A stretch of 64,000 bases of DNA from contig JAZBRS010000026.1 of the NCBI GenBank assembly GCA_037176725.1, forward strand, positions 156,763,501 through 156,827,500, read 5' to 3'. Each line of letters opens with the position of its first letter. The stretch's first letter is position 1. The notes below the pieces were generated by a model, which did not search any database, was not told where the DNA came from, and saw only the letters and a program-made list of their open reading frames with translations. A program made the translations under genes and the position numbers. Source of the DNA: Posidonia oceanica (taxonomy: Eukaryota; Streptophyta; Magnoliopsida; Alismatales; Posidoniaceae). Positions 11,776 through 21,636 of this stretch are shown here, piece after piece.

Positions 11776-12909
11776 TGGGCTACGAGCAGGAGCAAGGGGG
11801 CGAATCCTAGGAGGAGCTATGTTCGCTAAAGCGACGTAGCTCGGAAGGGAGGATGATCAGAAGCAGGGGTCGCAGCAGGGGCGTCAGCAAGAGAGGACAC
11901 TCAAGCTCCAACTAAGGAACTTATTGACAGATCTCTGCGCGAAGAGCAAACAAAATCAAGGATTAGAACCTGAAAGCAAAAGCAAATGTGTTAGTGCATG
12001 ATATGAATGCAGATGTATGCTTTCTAGCATGCTCTCCCTCACCAATCTAGGGTGTCCTAGTAGGCAATCTACTTCGGACGCACAGGGGTGTACGGGTCGC
12101 CGACTCAGGCTAGAAAAAAGCAGGTCCCATGTCTTAAACCCGGCCCAAAGCTCAGGTGGTGACGTAGTGGTGCGTAGGTGGCCTTGACCCTGCCAGAAGC
12201 ATGGGTGGTACCCTCTATTAACACCGACGCGACCCCCTGACAAGGGGGGACAGACCGATCTACTTGCTCCACACCAAAGCGTTGGACGCAAGAGACCGGG
12301 ACTATCCTTCTCAGACTGTAGGCGGACTCAGATGAGAAGAATGCATGACCTATATGATGCTTTATGCAAATGCTTCGCATTTTATCTTGCGTTTTTTATT
12401 AACTCAAGGGGGTGCAGGTGAGTTTGCAGTCTCTAGTTGCTCCTAGAAATTCTTTTTACTTGCTATTTTTAGTTAGCCTTAGGGGAAGCAATCAGTCTCT
12501 AATTGTCCTTAGGCTTAATGCAAAAGGGGAAGAAAATCACCCAGATATGGCAAGTAGACAACACACATCACAGCAAAAGGCATGGACATGGCATGTGTAT
12601 GTGTGTGTGAGCTTGATAGTGAAAGAAAAACACTTATCATTGCAAAAAGTAGGTATGCATAGCGTGTGCAGGTGCAGTGGCATTGTATTGGTGTAAAAGG
12701 AAGCATTCATCATTCAAAAGGCATGCATGGTGTGCCAAGCAAGTATTTAGACATGTGATGCAAGCAAAATGAAACAGCGCAGGCAATCATGGCATAAAGC
12801 AGGTAAATAAACAAGCAAGCAGGTAAGCAAGTAAAGCTGGCGAAAGCAAAAGCAAGCAAAACACCCAAGCAAGCGGCGAGGAGGCCAAGGCGAAAGCCGG
12901 AGTACTGCT
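11776..12909 (-). other. E1 leader between primer site and gag
   Basis: About 1.1 kb with no supported ORF. Segments near 12436-12480 (around 'tagttgctcctagaa') and 12000-12330 recur in the E3 leader (47056-48366), so this is an element-encoded untranslated leader, probably holding packaging signals by analogy. Confidence 0.75.
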
Positions 12910-12926
12910 CCCCAGCGGAGTCGCCA
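12910..12926 (-). other. Primer-binding site, tRNA-Arg
   Basis: The sense strand reads TGGCGACTCCGCTGGGG one base past the LTR end. It is complementary to the 3' end of plant tRNA-Arg (ACG type) as I recall it, the primer described for Ogre elements. It fixes the LTR boundary and the orientation. Confidence 0.88.
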
Positions 12927-12927
12927 C

Positions 12928-15900
12928 TGTAGTAATCCTGAATTCTAATCGTCCATGCACATTACCAAAGCTTGTGTGTACCGATCAAAATAGGCTCACT
13001 ATATGCGGCAGGATCGCAGGGAAGAACTCGACTCGGAAACGCTGGCAAAAGGAAAGAAAAGAAATGATAAGACAATTCGGAGTCGCCACTGGGTCTATTG
13101 AATTGGAAGACAAGGAAAACCAGGGGGTAAAGCATGAAAAGACATGCTGAACTGGATGCAAGGAGGGGCAAAGAGATGAAAGGATAAGCTAAGCTATGCT
13201 ATGCTATTATGCTATGCTATGACTCAGGCCTAGGATAAGGGAAAGGTTGATGCGAGCCAAGAGAAAGGGCAAGGACTCCTGTTACGCACGGAGAAGGTGT
13301 TAGGCACCCCGATACGTCCGAGAGTCGGTCTTTCTTAGGCAATCTTGCGCTTATGCAGGGAATTGCTAGCCTAATGCCTAAATGCCTTAAATGCTTACCT
13401 ATTACGCAAGGGAAATAAACGTGCTATCTAAGTACTCAGCCACGCTGCTAGTGTTCTGAACTGGGCAGACCCTGGTTCGTGAGAACTCCTAAGCAGTAAG
13501 CATCATGGCCCTATATGCAGATGCAAGCGAGAAAGCAAAATAGCAGGGAAAACCAAGCAATGCAGGCGACAGGCATGCGATAAAACAAAATCAGCACGGA
13601 AATCGATGCGAAAATACAGAAAATAAAGCAAGGCATGGAAAACGATGCCAAAGACGGAAAGTGATGCAAAGGGGTGCGGAGAACCATGCAAAGGGGCGGG
13701 AAAACAATGCAAAATGCAGAAAACGGGGCAAAGTGAGGAAAACGAGGCAAAGCGGGGTGCGAAAACAAAACAGAGGGGCGGGCAACATGCATTAAGGTTA
13801 CAGCAAGCCAAAGAAGCGGTAAAGCGTAAGAAACGGCGAGCGAAACAAAATCGGTGCTTTAAAATGGCTGTCAGCCATCTGCATGCATTGGACGCTGGAA
13901 ACACCAGCATCCAACGTTGGACGTTGGGAGAGCCCGCGTCCAACACCCACTGCAGACAGACAGCATGCATATTTTGAAAATCCATGCGCTCTAACTATAT
14001 GGATGCAATACAGATGCAAATATGCAACTAAATGGGTGCTAGACATGCTAATCTAACCTAACAGAAGATTAGAGGAAGAATCAGAATAAGGAGCATGCCA
14101 AAATCAAGGATCCAAACATGCAGGTTGTTGGACGCTTGTATGCTGGGCGTCCAACGTTGGATGCCAGAGAGGCTGGCGTCCAACAAGGACAGAAGGCAGA
14201 GGGGAGAAAAGAAGCATACAAAAGCAAAATAAAAAATGGGTGCGTGCATTTGGGGTTCTAGAGGTGAACAAAGAGGCAGACAAGCAAGCATGGGTAGCGT
14301 ACAGGCAAAGGATCACAAAATAAAATCAAAGAGGCCTTACCTGTGCTGAGTGCCAGGCCAGAGGCACAACCTGGGTGTTGGATGTGAGCTAGGCTAGCGT
14401 CCAACGTTGGACGCCAGCACCAGCAGCGTACAACGCTCTGGGAGGCACAACACACAAAAGCATGCACAAACAAGCAAATAAATTAACTGAAATAAAAGAG
14501 CAGATGCTATTGAAGCTAAACATGCATAAGAACACAGGAAGCAAGTAAATAAGTAAGATCAGAGAGATATGCAAGCATTAAACAAACAAGAGATGAGCCA
14601 AGGCATTGGATGCTAGAGCCAGCAACGTCCAACGTTGGACGCTGAAGGCTCTGGCATCCATCGACCCAAGCATGCAAACTCATCTGTTCTAATGGGGGAG
14701 CTCAGCTCAGACCCCACCTACATGCATGCAACTACTGTAACATGCCATAACAGAAAAGGAAGCATTGAAAGCAAGCATGGCAAGCATTTGAGTTAAGGAA
14801 AACAAGAAGGAAGGACATGCATAAGAGATGGAAGCTTTAAACTTGCAAAAAGAAATAAACAACTTAGTAAAATCCTAGCAAACCTAAGCATGGGTGCCAT
14901 AGGGGCCAGGCATCTCTAAATAGGCATGGGTCACAAAATAATACTCAAAATATGCATGGAGTAGGCATGGAAGCAAAGCACAGCAAGCAGACACATTAGA
15001 CGCTAGGTGAACCAGCGTCCAACGTTGGACGCAGTTCTTCCTAGCGTCCAACAAAGGCAGCAGACAGACTAATCATTAAGCATGCAAAAAGCATTCAAAC
15101 ATGCATGGAACAAGTTAAAAACATGGTATAACATTAGAGAGAATTAAAAGGAGGCAAATAGCATATACTTGCAAAGAAGCATGCAAGGAAAAGGCAGGGG
15201 AAGCATTCAAACAAGGGTGAAGCAAAGCAGGCCGTTGGACGCCAGCCTATGCCGCATCCAACACACTGAACTTCCTTTTGGATGTGAATCACATCCAAAA
15301 GGAGCTAAAATATTGCAACAAAGGCACGTAAACATTCTACCATACATGCAAGGTCCTATGGGGTAGAAGACCAACCTCTGGAAGCTCTGGAACGGTGGCT
15401 CCACCAAGTTCGCCGGAGTTGCAGGTGTGTGCACAGCAGCAAGTTCGGCAGGCTTGCCTGAGCTGCTCAGAGCACCGGAGGAGCTAGCAAAGCGTCGGGG
15501 ATGGAGAGGGGAGTGCCTTCTTGCTCTCGGAAGTGGAGGCTCTCTCGTTCGCTCTGTGTGGTGAGAATGGCAAAGGGTTGAACTTGCTGGTTTTGTGCAA
15601 ATGGCATGGGTTCTAGTGCTTGGCAGGGATTTACAGGCCAAATTCAGACGAGCCTAGGTGCTGGCAGGTGCGGGTGAGTGTGTGGAGGCCATGTGGGATG
15701 TCAGAGGAAGGCGTGGGCAATGGCAGGAGGGCGGCGGAGGTGAGGCGGTGGTTGACACGGTCGGCGAAAGTCAGGCCTGTCAGTGAGGGCTGTGAGGGCA
15801 GATTTCGGCTGAAATAGAGGAGAGATGGGTAGTAAGTGATGCTTGGAAGGTAGTGGATGGCGTGGAGTGGAGGAAGGGACGGGTAGTAAGTGTGGGGCAG

Positions 15901-16296
15901 CGGTGGAGTGGACGGGCGGTGAGCCGAAGGGGGCGGAGCTGCCGCTGCTGCACTCGAGTCGTTGGACGCCAGACCAGAGCGCGTCCAACGTTGGACGCCA
16001 GACTAGAGCACGTCCAACGTTGGACGCTAGCACAGGCCACGTCCAACGTTGGACGCTGCCTGTTCCAGCGTCCAACACACTCAGGTGGCATAAGCTGCAA
16101 ATGGGCTTAGGTTTGGGCCTAGAAGTGTTGTAAAAGATGCAAATAGCTTGGTAAAGGCTTCTAGGGTTTGGGGTAAGGTTTTGGGTTTGGAAATGGGCTA
16201 GAAAAGGGGTTAGAAAAGGGAATGCCAATCCAGAGACCACACGAGCCTGCAAAAGAGAACTACCAACTTCCAAGCTGTCAGAATGGGGTGTCTACA
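12928..16296 (-). repeat. E1 5' LTR, 3369 bp
   Basis: On the sense strand it starts TGTAGACACCCC (16296) and ends ATTACTACA (12928), next to the primer site. Near its 3' end it shares with E2, E3 and E5 a block around 'ggtgttaggcacccc' (about 13300) and a block around the start/stop of 'gcagtaagcat' (about 13490). A telomere-like TAGGGTTT-rich part lies near 16150-16230. It is set apart from the other LTRs by palindromic repeats (separate entry). It should hold promoter and polyadenylation signals; I could not place a TATA box with confidence. Confidence 0.88.
13888..16076. repeat. Dispersed hairpin repeats GTTGGACGC...GCGTCCAAC in E1 LTR
   Basis: Seven clusters at 13888-13944, 14127-14184, 14377-14434, 14607-14660, 14996-15052, 15234-15262 and 15961-16076 hold about 15 hairpins. 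Each has a stem near GTTGGACGC/GCGTCCAAC around an 11-12 base loop, and neighbouring hairpins abut to make the perfect palindrome CGTCCAACGTTGGACG. Loops differ from cluster to cluster. E2, E3 and E5 LTRs lack them. Confidence 0.88.
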
Positions 16297-17198
16297 CAAT
16301 CATGTCCCTTGGCTCCTTCTACCGTTTTCTTAAGGATTCAGATTACCATTTTATTAGTAGCTTCAGCTTGCCCATTAACTTGGGGGTAATATGGCGATGA
16401 ATGATGCAATTCAATCTTAAACTTCTTATAGAGTTTTTTGAAGTCTTGCGATATGAAGATTGCGCCATTGTCTGCTACTAGTTTCTTTGGGATCCCGAAC
16501 CTTGAAAGGATATTTTTCCGCACGAACTTGCAAGGATTTGAAGCTTTGATTTCAGTGAACGCTTCTGCTTCAGCCCATTTGGTGAAGTATTCAGTGGCTG
16601 CGAGTATGAACCTATTCTGCTTTTCGGTGTCGAACGGTCCTACGACATCAAATGCCCACAAGGAGAAAGGCCATACTGCTTGAGTCGGATTTAACTCTGA
16701 TGCTGGCACATGTATTCTGTCTGCATGGATCTGGCATTGCCTACACCTTCTCACCTTGTTTGCACAATCTACCTCCATTGTGGGCCAATAGTACCCTCTG
16801 TGCAGTATCATTTTTGCCATGAACTGAGAACTGATGTGTCCTCTGCATATGCCTTCATGCATTTCTCGGATGATAACTTCAACCTCCTCATAAGTGACGC
16901 AGCGTAGTTCTATTCCGTTGAAAGACCTTTTGAAAAGGACTCCGGCTCTCATGAAGTATCTTGTGGCCATTCTCCTAACTGCCTCTCTGTCTTGTGAAGT
17001 TGCATAGTCGGGGAAGATCCCGTCTTGAAAGTAGTTCTGGATGTCAAAGAACCATGGGTTCCCATCATCCTCTATGTTGTAGCAAACTTCAAACTTGGCT
17101 GCCTTTGATTCCCCAGCTTTCTATCTAAGCTCCCCGACCGATGGCTCAGTTGAGTCAATGGCAGGTGTCCCGTGTTGTTGTACCATTATTGTTTGCTC
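16297..17198 (-). pseudogene. E4 integrase, truncated by E1 insertion
   Basis: The open part 16970-16338 carries the zinc motif ('MHEGICRGH' then 'CRQCQIH') and the catalytic core with Asp in 'FDVVGPFD', Asp in 'LVADNGAIF' and Glu in 'NGQAEATNK', so the DDE triad is complete. A TGA at 16338 replaces the arginine expected after 'NKMVI'. About 13 more codons run to the E1 LTR, where the domain is lost. UAG stops lie upstream near 17130 and at 17199. The C-terminal part should resume on the far side of E1, outside the window. Confidence 0.9.
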
Positions 17199-17702
17199 CT
17201 AGATATTGATGGGGAACTCGATTGAGGAAGCCAATGAAGCGAGAGCATCTGCTAGCAGGTTATGACTCCGAAGGGTATGGACATACACCACTTGCTGAAA
17301 TCGGGCCAATAGGAGGCGAGCAATGCCTTTGTACTCTTCTAGCCTTGGGTTGAGGGTTCTATACTTGTTCACAATTTGCCTTAGAACCAACTAGGAGTCT
17401 CTGATGAGTTTTAACCGCTTTGCCCCTAGCTCCAGTGCTAGGCGTAGTCCGAGGATCAATGCCTCGTACTCTGCAACATTGTTGGTATTTACGGTGAAGT
17501 TTAGTTGTACAGCTCGAGGGATGAGAACTCCTTCTGGAGTGAGAAGTGCTACTCCGATGCCTGCCCCTTGTCTATTGAGTGCTCCATCAAAGTAGAGAGT
17601 CCACTGTTGAGTGGGAGACTCTGTAGCTTGTATTTCCAGTATTTCCTCATCAGAGAAGTCTGTTCGGACTGGTTGATAATCTTCTATTGGTAATTCCGCC
17701 AA
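17199..17702 (-). pseudogene. E4 second (archaeal-type) RNase H
   Basis: Motifs 'LYFDGALNRQGAGIG', 'NVAEYEALILGL', 'LIRDS' and 'LLADALASL' supply the four acidic residues of an active RNase H. One UAG (17391-17393) sits after 'IRDS' where glutamine is expected. The presence of this domain after a degraded first RNase H is the Tat-lineage signature. Confidence 0.9.
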
Positions 17703-18269
17703 GTGATTTGCAATGGCTTGCCCCTTGGCCGCTTTCTGAGGTACATATTGCAGGTAAAATTCAGTGAGGAGGAGCTACCATCTTGCCAACCTTCTAGAGA
17801 GGGCTGGTTTCTCGAACATGTATTTGATTGGGTCCATCTTGGCGATGTAACAGACTTTATGAGCTAGGAAGTAGTGTCTCAGCTTTTGATATGCCCATAC
17901 TAAGGCCAAGCAGTGCTTTTCTATGGTTGTGTACTTCTCTTCATAATCCAGGAAGGTTCTACTCAAGTAGTAGATAGCTTTCTCCTTCTTTCCATCCTCA
18001 CCATGTTGAGCTAGCACTACTCCTATTGATGATGCGGTGACTGCCACATAGAGCAACAAAGGCTTCCCTAATATAGGTGTTGATAAGACTGGGGGATTCA
18101 TGAGGTATGCTTTGAGCTCATCAAAAGCTTTCTGGCATTTCTCATCCCAAGTAAATTCCCTCCCTCCTTTTAATAGCTCATAAAACGGCTTACATCGGTC
18201 TGCGTGTTGTGAGATAAATCTTCTGATGAACTACAAGCGGCCGATAAGTCCTCTGAGCTCCTTGATGTT
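17703..18269 (-). pseudogene. E4 RT-linked RNase H, catalytically degraded
   Basis: Open part 18101-17775 with 'LLLYVAVTASSIGVVLAQ', 'KAIYYLSRTFLDYEEKY' and 'LRHYFLAHKVCY'. The catalytic Asp of the usual DAS motif is absent, consistent with its replacement in function by the second RNase H. UAG stops at about 18233 and 17774 interrupt it. Confidence 0.85.
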
Positions 18270-19637
18270 TCAAGGTGGGGGCATCTGTGCTATTGCTCTA
18301 GCCTTCTGTGGGTCCACCTCGATTCCTCTTTTACTGATGATGAAGCCCAATAGCTTCCCGGCAGTTACCCCAAAGCACTTCTTCGGGTTCATTTTTAGTT
18401 GATATTGCCTTGCTTTGCTCAGTACCCTTCTTAGTGCTTCAAAGTGCCTTTCCCTTGTCCTTGATTTGACCAAGATGTCGTCAACGTACACTTCCATGCA
18501 ATTGTGCATCATGTCGTGGAAGATGGCCATCCTTGCTTTCTGATATGTTGCACCGGCGTTCTTCAGACCAAATGGCATGATTACATAGCAGTATGTCCCC
18601 CATGGCGTGATGAACGATGTCTTCTCTTGGTCTTCCTCTACTAGTTTGATCTGGTTGTAATTGGAGAAACCATCCATGAAAGATAGCATCTCAAATCCTG
18701 CTGTATTGTCCACTAGCAAGTCAATATGTGGCAAAGGGAAGTCGTCCTTGGGACAAGCGGCGTTGAGGTTGCGATAGTCAATGCAAACCCGAACTTTCCC
18801 ATCCTTCTTGGCCACTGGCACTATATTTGAGACCCAACTGGGGTACACAACCACCTTGATGAACTTTACCTTGTGGAGCTTATCAATTTCTTCTTTGACT
18901 TTAAGCACGAGCTCTGGCCTTAATCGCCTTAATTTCTGCTTGACGAGTTTTGCTTTAGAGTTTAGTGGAAGTAGGTGTTCCAGTAGTGCTGATTGTAGGC
19001 TAGGCATGTCCTCGTACTTGAAGGTCAACACATCCACGAACTCCCTCAAGATTTGCACCATTTCCTCCCATTCTTTTGGGCTCAAACTTGCACTCATGAG
19101 TATTGGTTTTGGCTCTTTTGTAGTCCCCAGATTGACCTCCACGGTCTCTTCTTCGGCTGCCTTTGTTTGCTCATCATATTTGTCCATGAGGTGCTTAAGG
19201 TGGTCTGAGTTGGCTTCCTGATCTTCTTCGTCGTCACTGCAGCTAACCAGCTCGTATGCCTCTATCCCTGCACACTTCCCAAACCGGTCAAATTCTTCTA
19301 CTAGGAAGACCATGTTAGCAGTAGCTAGCTCTTGAGGCAATGCCTCTGTGTATTGACACACGTGCACAGTCTTGGAAGCGGTGGTCGAAGTCGACTGTGA
19401 GCTGCTAGAACTAATATGGTGATCCTCTCCCTTATTGAAAATAGAAACTAAATCATTTTTATTCCTAGGAAAAGAAAACAATGCAGAATTAAACAAAGTT
19501 TTATTTACAGAATCTAGGAGGATGCCCCTAGAGTTACCTCCATCAGTAGAGGTAGGAGCCTTTCTAGGCAGGCTTGTCATGGTCGACGTTCCCACCATCT
19601 TCGAAAAGCTCATGATGTGCCCCTGGGTCAGGGTCAA
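18270..19637 (-). CDS. E4 reverse transcriptase, open 455 codons
   Basis: The open frame holds the N-terminal linker ('CSDDEEDQEANS', 'LREFVDVLTFKYEDMP') and RT fingers/palm: 'PVAKKDGKVRVCIDYRNLNA', 'PLPHIDLLVD', 'SFMDGFSNYNQI', 'PFGLKNAGATYQKA' and catalytic 'YVDDILVKS'. It ends at TGA (18270-18272) after 'QMPPP', where the sister family reads on into the thumb, so it is a broken piece of pol, not a full gene. The first codon at 19637 is TTG; the frame is open upstream to a TAA near 19700, and it differs from the gag-protease frame, which ends at 19564. Confidence 0.92.
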   Translation of the reverse strand: MTLTQGHIMSFSKMVGTSTMTSLPRKAPTSTDGGNSRGILLDSVNKTLFNSALFSFPRNKNDLVSIFNKGEDHHISSSSSQSTSTTASKTVHVCQYTEALPQELATANMVFLVEEFDRFGKCAGIEAYELVSCSDDEEDQEANSDHLKHLMDKYDEQTKAAEEETVEVNLGTTKEPKPILMSASLSPKEWEEMVQILREFVDVLTFKYEDMPSLQSALLEHLLPLNSKAKLVKQKLRRLRPELVLKVKEEIDKLHKVKFIKVVVYPSWVSNIVPVAKKDGKVRVCIDYRNLNAACPKDDFPLPHIDLLVDNTAGFEMLSFMDGFSNYNQIKLVEEDQEKTSFITPWGTYCYVIMPFGLKNAGATYQKARMAIFHDMMHNCMEVYVDDILVKSRTRERHFEALRRVLSKARQYQLKMNPKKCFGVTAGKLLGFIISKRGIEVDPQKARAIAQMPPP

Positions 19638-20190
19638 TTTCAGGTCTTTGAGGCTGCAGACCTTCAGAGAGATTTGTTGTGAGGCGGTGAATCCTATTTA
19701 CGAGTCGTTGCGACTTGCGTAGAGTTTGCCCTAGCCTTTGCTCCAAAGAGGAAGAGATGTCCGGAGCTGGAGGAAGCGGAGGCTTGGAAGCGGTGGTGCT
19801 GGAAGAAGAGGAAGAAGAAGGAGAAAGAGGTGGCTTGTCCAGAGGTTCAGGGGCTGGTGTGCCTAACAGTGGTGGCGGTGATGTTGCAGTTTGATCTTCT
19901 TGAGGCTCTACTGGCAACTCTACTACAGTCTGACCTTCATGAGGCTCTGCTGCTACAGTCAGACCTTCGTGAGGCTCTGTTGTTAACTCCCTTGTAGTCT
20001 GACCTTCATGAGGCTCTGTTGGCAATTCAAGTGTTTGGAATAAGCCGGAAATGTTTTCGTCGGCTGTGTCCTCTGCACTTTGGAGAGTGTGTTTGGTTGA
20101 TTTCGCCAAAATAATATTCCCCAGTGGGGATGAATTCGGATCGAAGATCCCTACACTAGTGAAATGTCCTTGTAGATTCCACTGTAATGG
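19564..20190 (-). pseudogene. E4 linker with EPHEGQT repeats between protease and RT
   Basis: The frame 20109-19564 continues that of gag-protease past a TGA at 20191-20193. It has five near-repeats of 'EPHEGQT' (about 19895-20035), then Ser/Pro-rich sequence and a coiled-coil-like end ('LEQRLGQTLRKSQRLVNRI'). It overlaps the RT frame by about 75 bases in a different phase. No enzyme motif. Ogre elements are known to carry a spliced intron near this junction, so part of it may be intronic (inference). Confidence 0.75.
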
Positions 20191-21636
20191 TCATCCGTCG
20201 AGGAACTGGTTGAAACCGAGTCCTCCCTTCCCTTCCTTGTCACTAGCCTTTACCGGCTCCTTCGTTCCTTTTCCTTCTGGGCCTAAGCCCTGGCCTTCCT
20301 TGTAGCCAATCCTCCTCATGATCTCCCATCCCACATTCATGAAGGGTCTTCTATTTTGGGAGGGTTCCTTCTTTTTGTGAAATAACTTGGGCTTAGCCCA
20401 TTTGTCCCTTAGCTCGACCATGGATACTATGTTCTTGCCCTTTTCGGTGTGGGTCGGCTTTTCTCGCACGCTAAATGGGTGCGGTAGGTATATTACATTG
20501 GCCTTTGCATCTCTGCCTAGTATGTCCCCTGATATCTTTATAATTTTCCCATTGTGGGGGAATTTCAGACATTGGTGCCTAGGGGATGATACTCCTCTTA
20601 GACTGTCGAGCCACTGCCTCCCGAGGATGATCTGATATGGGACGTTCATATCTATGACGATTATTTGGGCTCGAACCTGGGCTGGTCCTATCCTGATCTT
20701 TGTGGTCCATTTGCCGTGTGCTTTTCTTTTACTGTCATCATATCCGGCAATCGTCATATCAATGGGAGTTAAGGAGGCCTCATTTACACCCAAGGCTCGT
20801 ATTGTGCTTAGAGAGCAAATGTTCATGGATACACCAGTGTCTATGAGCACTTCAGAAATCAATTGATTGTTTATAGAAATGGTTACATTTAAAGGTGCTT
20901 TTCTCCTCTCTATTGGCGCCAACTCGCTATCAGCAAATGTGATGATAGGTTCTACACAGGCTGCTGTAGCTATAACATGGAGTTGTTCTGCTGACATATC
21001 TGGAGCGACTTGGGCCTTCTCTAGCACTTCCTGTAGAGCTTTCCGATGTTGAATTGAGCTGTTTATGAGATCATAGATTGAGATCCTGGCCTGTGTCTTC
21101 TTTAATTGCTCTAGGATGTCATATTCTGCTGACCTGGGTCCTTCTTGAGGTCTGACCGGCTCTGTTTGCTCTATTGGTGGCACGATCCGATTTGATAACC
21201 TTCCTCCTCTGGTGATGGGCATTGCGGCCTCATTTTCTTTGCTTTGACTGCTTGATACTCCTTTCTTATATGGCCAAGCGAAGATGGGCTCCTTTCGTAT
21301 AGGTCTGCCAAGCTCTAGTGGCCTTGTGGCCCTAGCTAGCTGCTCTGTTGGCACTCGGAAGATTGGGGATGACGGAGTAGTAGTGCTTCGGAATACTAAA
21401 GTGTTGAGGGCCGGCAACTGACTTGACGGTGGCCTAGCTGTTCTGAAGATTGGGGAGACCGGTGGTGACAGCGGCTTGGGAGCCCACAGTGATGATTTTC
21501 TCCACGGCAGATGTTGTGATTCCTCCTTTTCCCGAAGGGTTGCAATTTGTGGCTCGAGCATCTTGAATGTGCATAGAATCCCCAGATGATTAGCAGGAAT
21601 GCTAATGACCGCTCCTTCGTGTTTGAACTTTAGCAT
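20191..21636 (-). CDS. E4 second aspartic protease domain with G-patch, open 481 codons
   Basis: After a Pro-rich stretch and 'ISIYDLINSSIQHRKAL', the protease starts near 'EPIITFADSEL'. Its active site is 'LIDTGVSMNICSL' (Asp codon at 20839-20841) and its second part 'IILGRQWLDSLRG'. Near the C-terminus 'EIMRRIGYKEGQGLGPEGKG' plus 'GGLGFNQ' is a convincing G-patch, an RNA-binding glycine motif known after the protease of some retroviruses. This domain is the counterpart of the single protease of E1-E3. The frame ends at TGA where Arg is likely. Confidence 0.88.
   Translation of the reverse strand: MLKFKHEGAVISIPANHLGILCTFKMLEPQIATLREKEESQHLPWRKSSLWAPKPLSPPVSPIFRTARPPSSQLPALNTLVFRSTTTPSSPIFRVPTEQLARATRPLELGRPIRKEPIFAWPYKKGVSSSQSKENEAAMPITRGGRLSNRIVPPIEQTEPVRPQEGPRSAEYDILEQLKKTQARISIYDLINSSIQHRKALQEVLEKAQVAPDMSAEQLHVIATAACVEPIITFADSELAPIERRKAPLNVTISINNQLISEVLIDTGVSMNICSLSTIRALGVNEASLTPIDMTIAGYDDSKRKAHGKWTTKIRIGPAQVRAQIIVIDMNVPYQIILGRQWLDSLRGVSSPRHQCLKFPHNGKIIKISGDILGRDAKANVIYLPHPFSVREKPTHTEKGKNIVSMVELRDKWAKPKLFHKKKEPSQNRRPFMNVGWEIMRRIGYKEGQGLGPEGKGTKEPVKASDKEGKGGLGFNQFLDG

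Larger units (their letters stand above)
1..16296 (-). mobile_element. E1: Tat/Ogre-type Ty3/gypsy retrotransposon with PMD-like third ORF, 3' end off window
   Basis: Reading on the minus strand from 16296 down, I see a 5' LTR (12928-16296), a tRNA-Arg primer site (12910-12926), a leader, gag, protease, RT, RNase H, a second RNase H, integrase (stop at 3051) and a third ORF (1552-347). The 3' LTR is not in the window. The second RNase H, long LTR and tRNA-Arg site are established Tat/Ogre traits. E1 interrupts the integrase of E4 at 16296/16297, so it is younger than E4. It carries several frameshifts and many UAG stops and cannot be autonomous as it stands. Confidence 0.93.

Noticed and set aside
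13888..16076. CRISPR-like look of spaced palindromes
   Set aside because: Spacing is irregular, stems vary, no cas genes are present and the context is a plant LTR.
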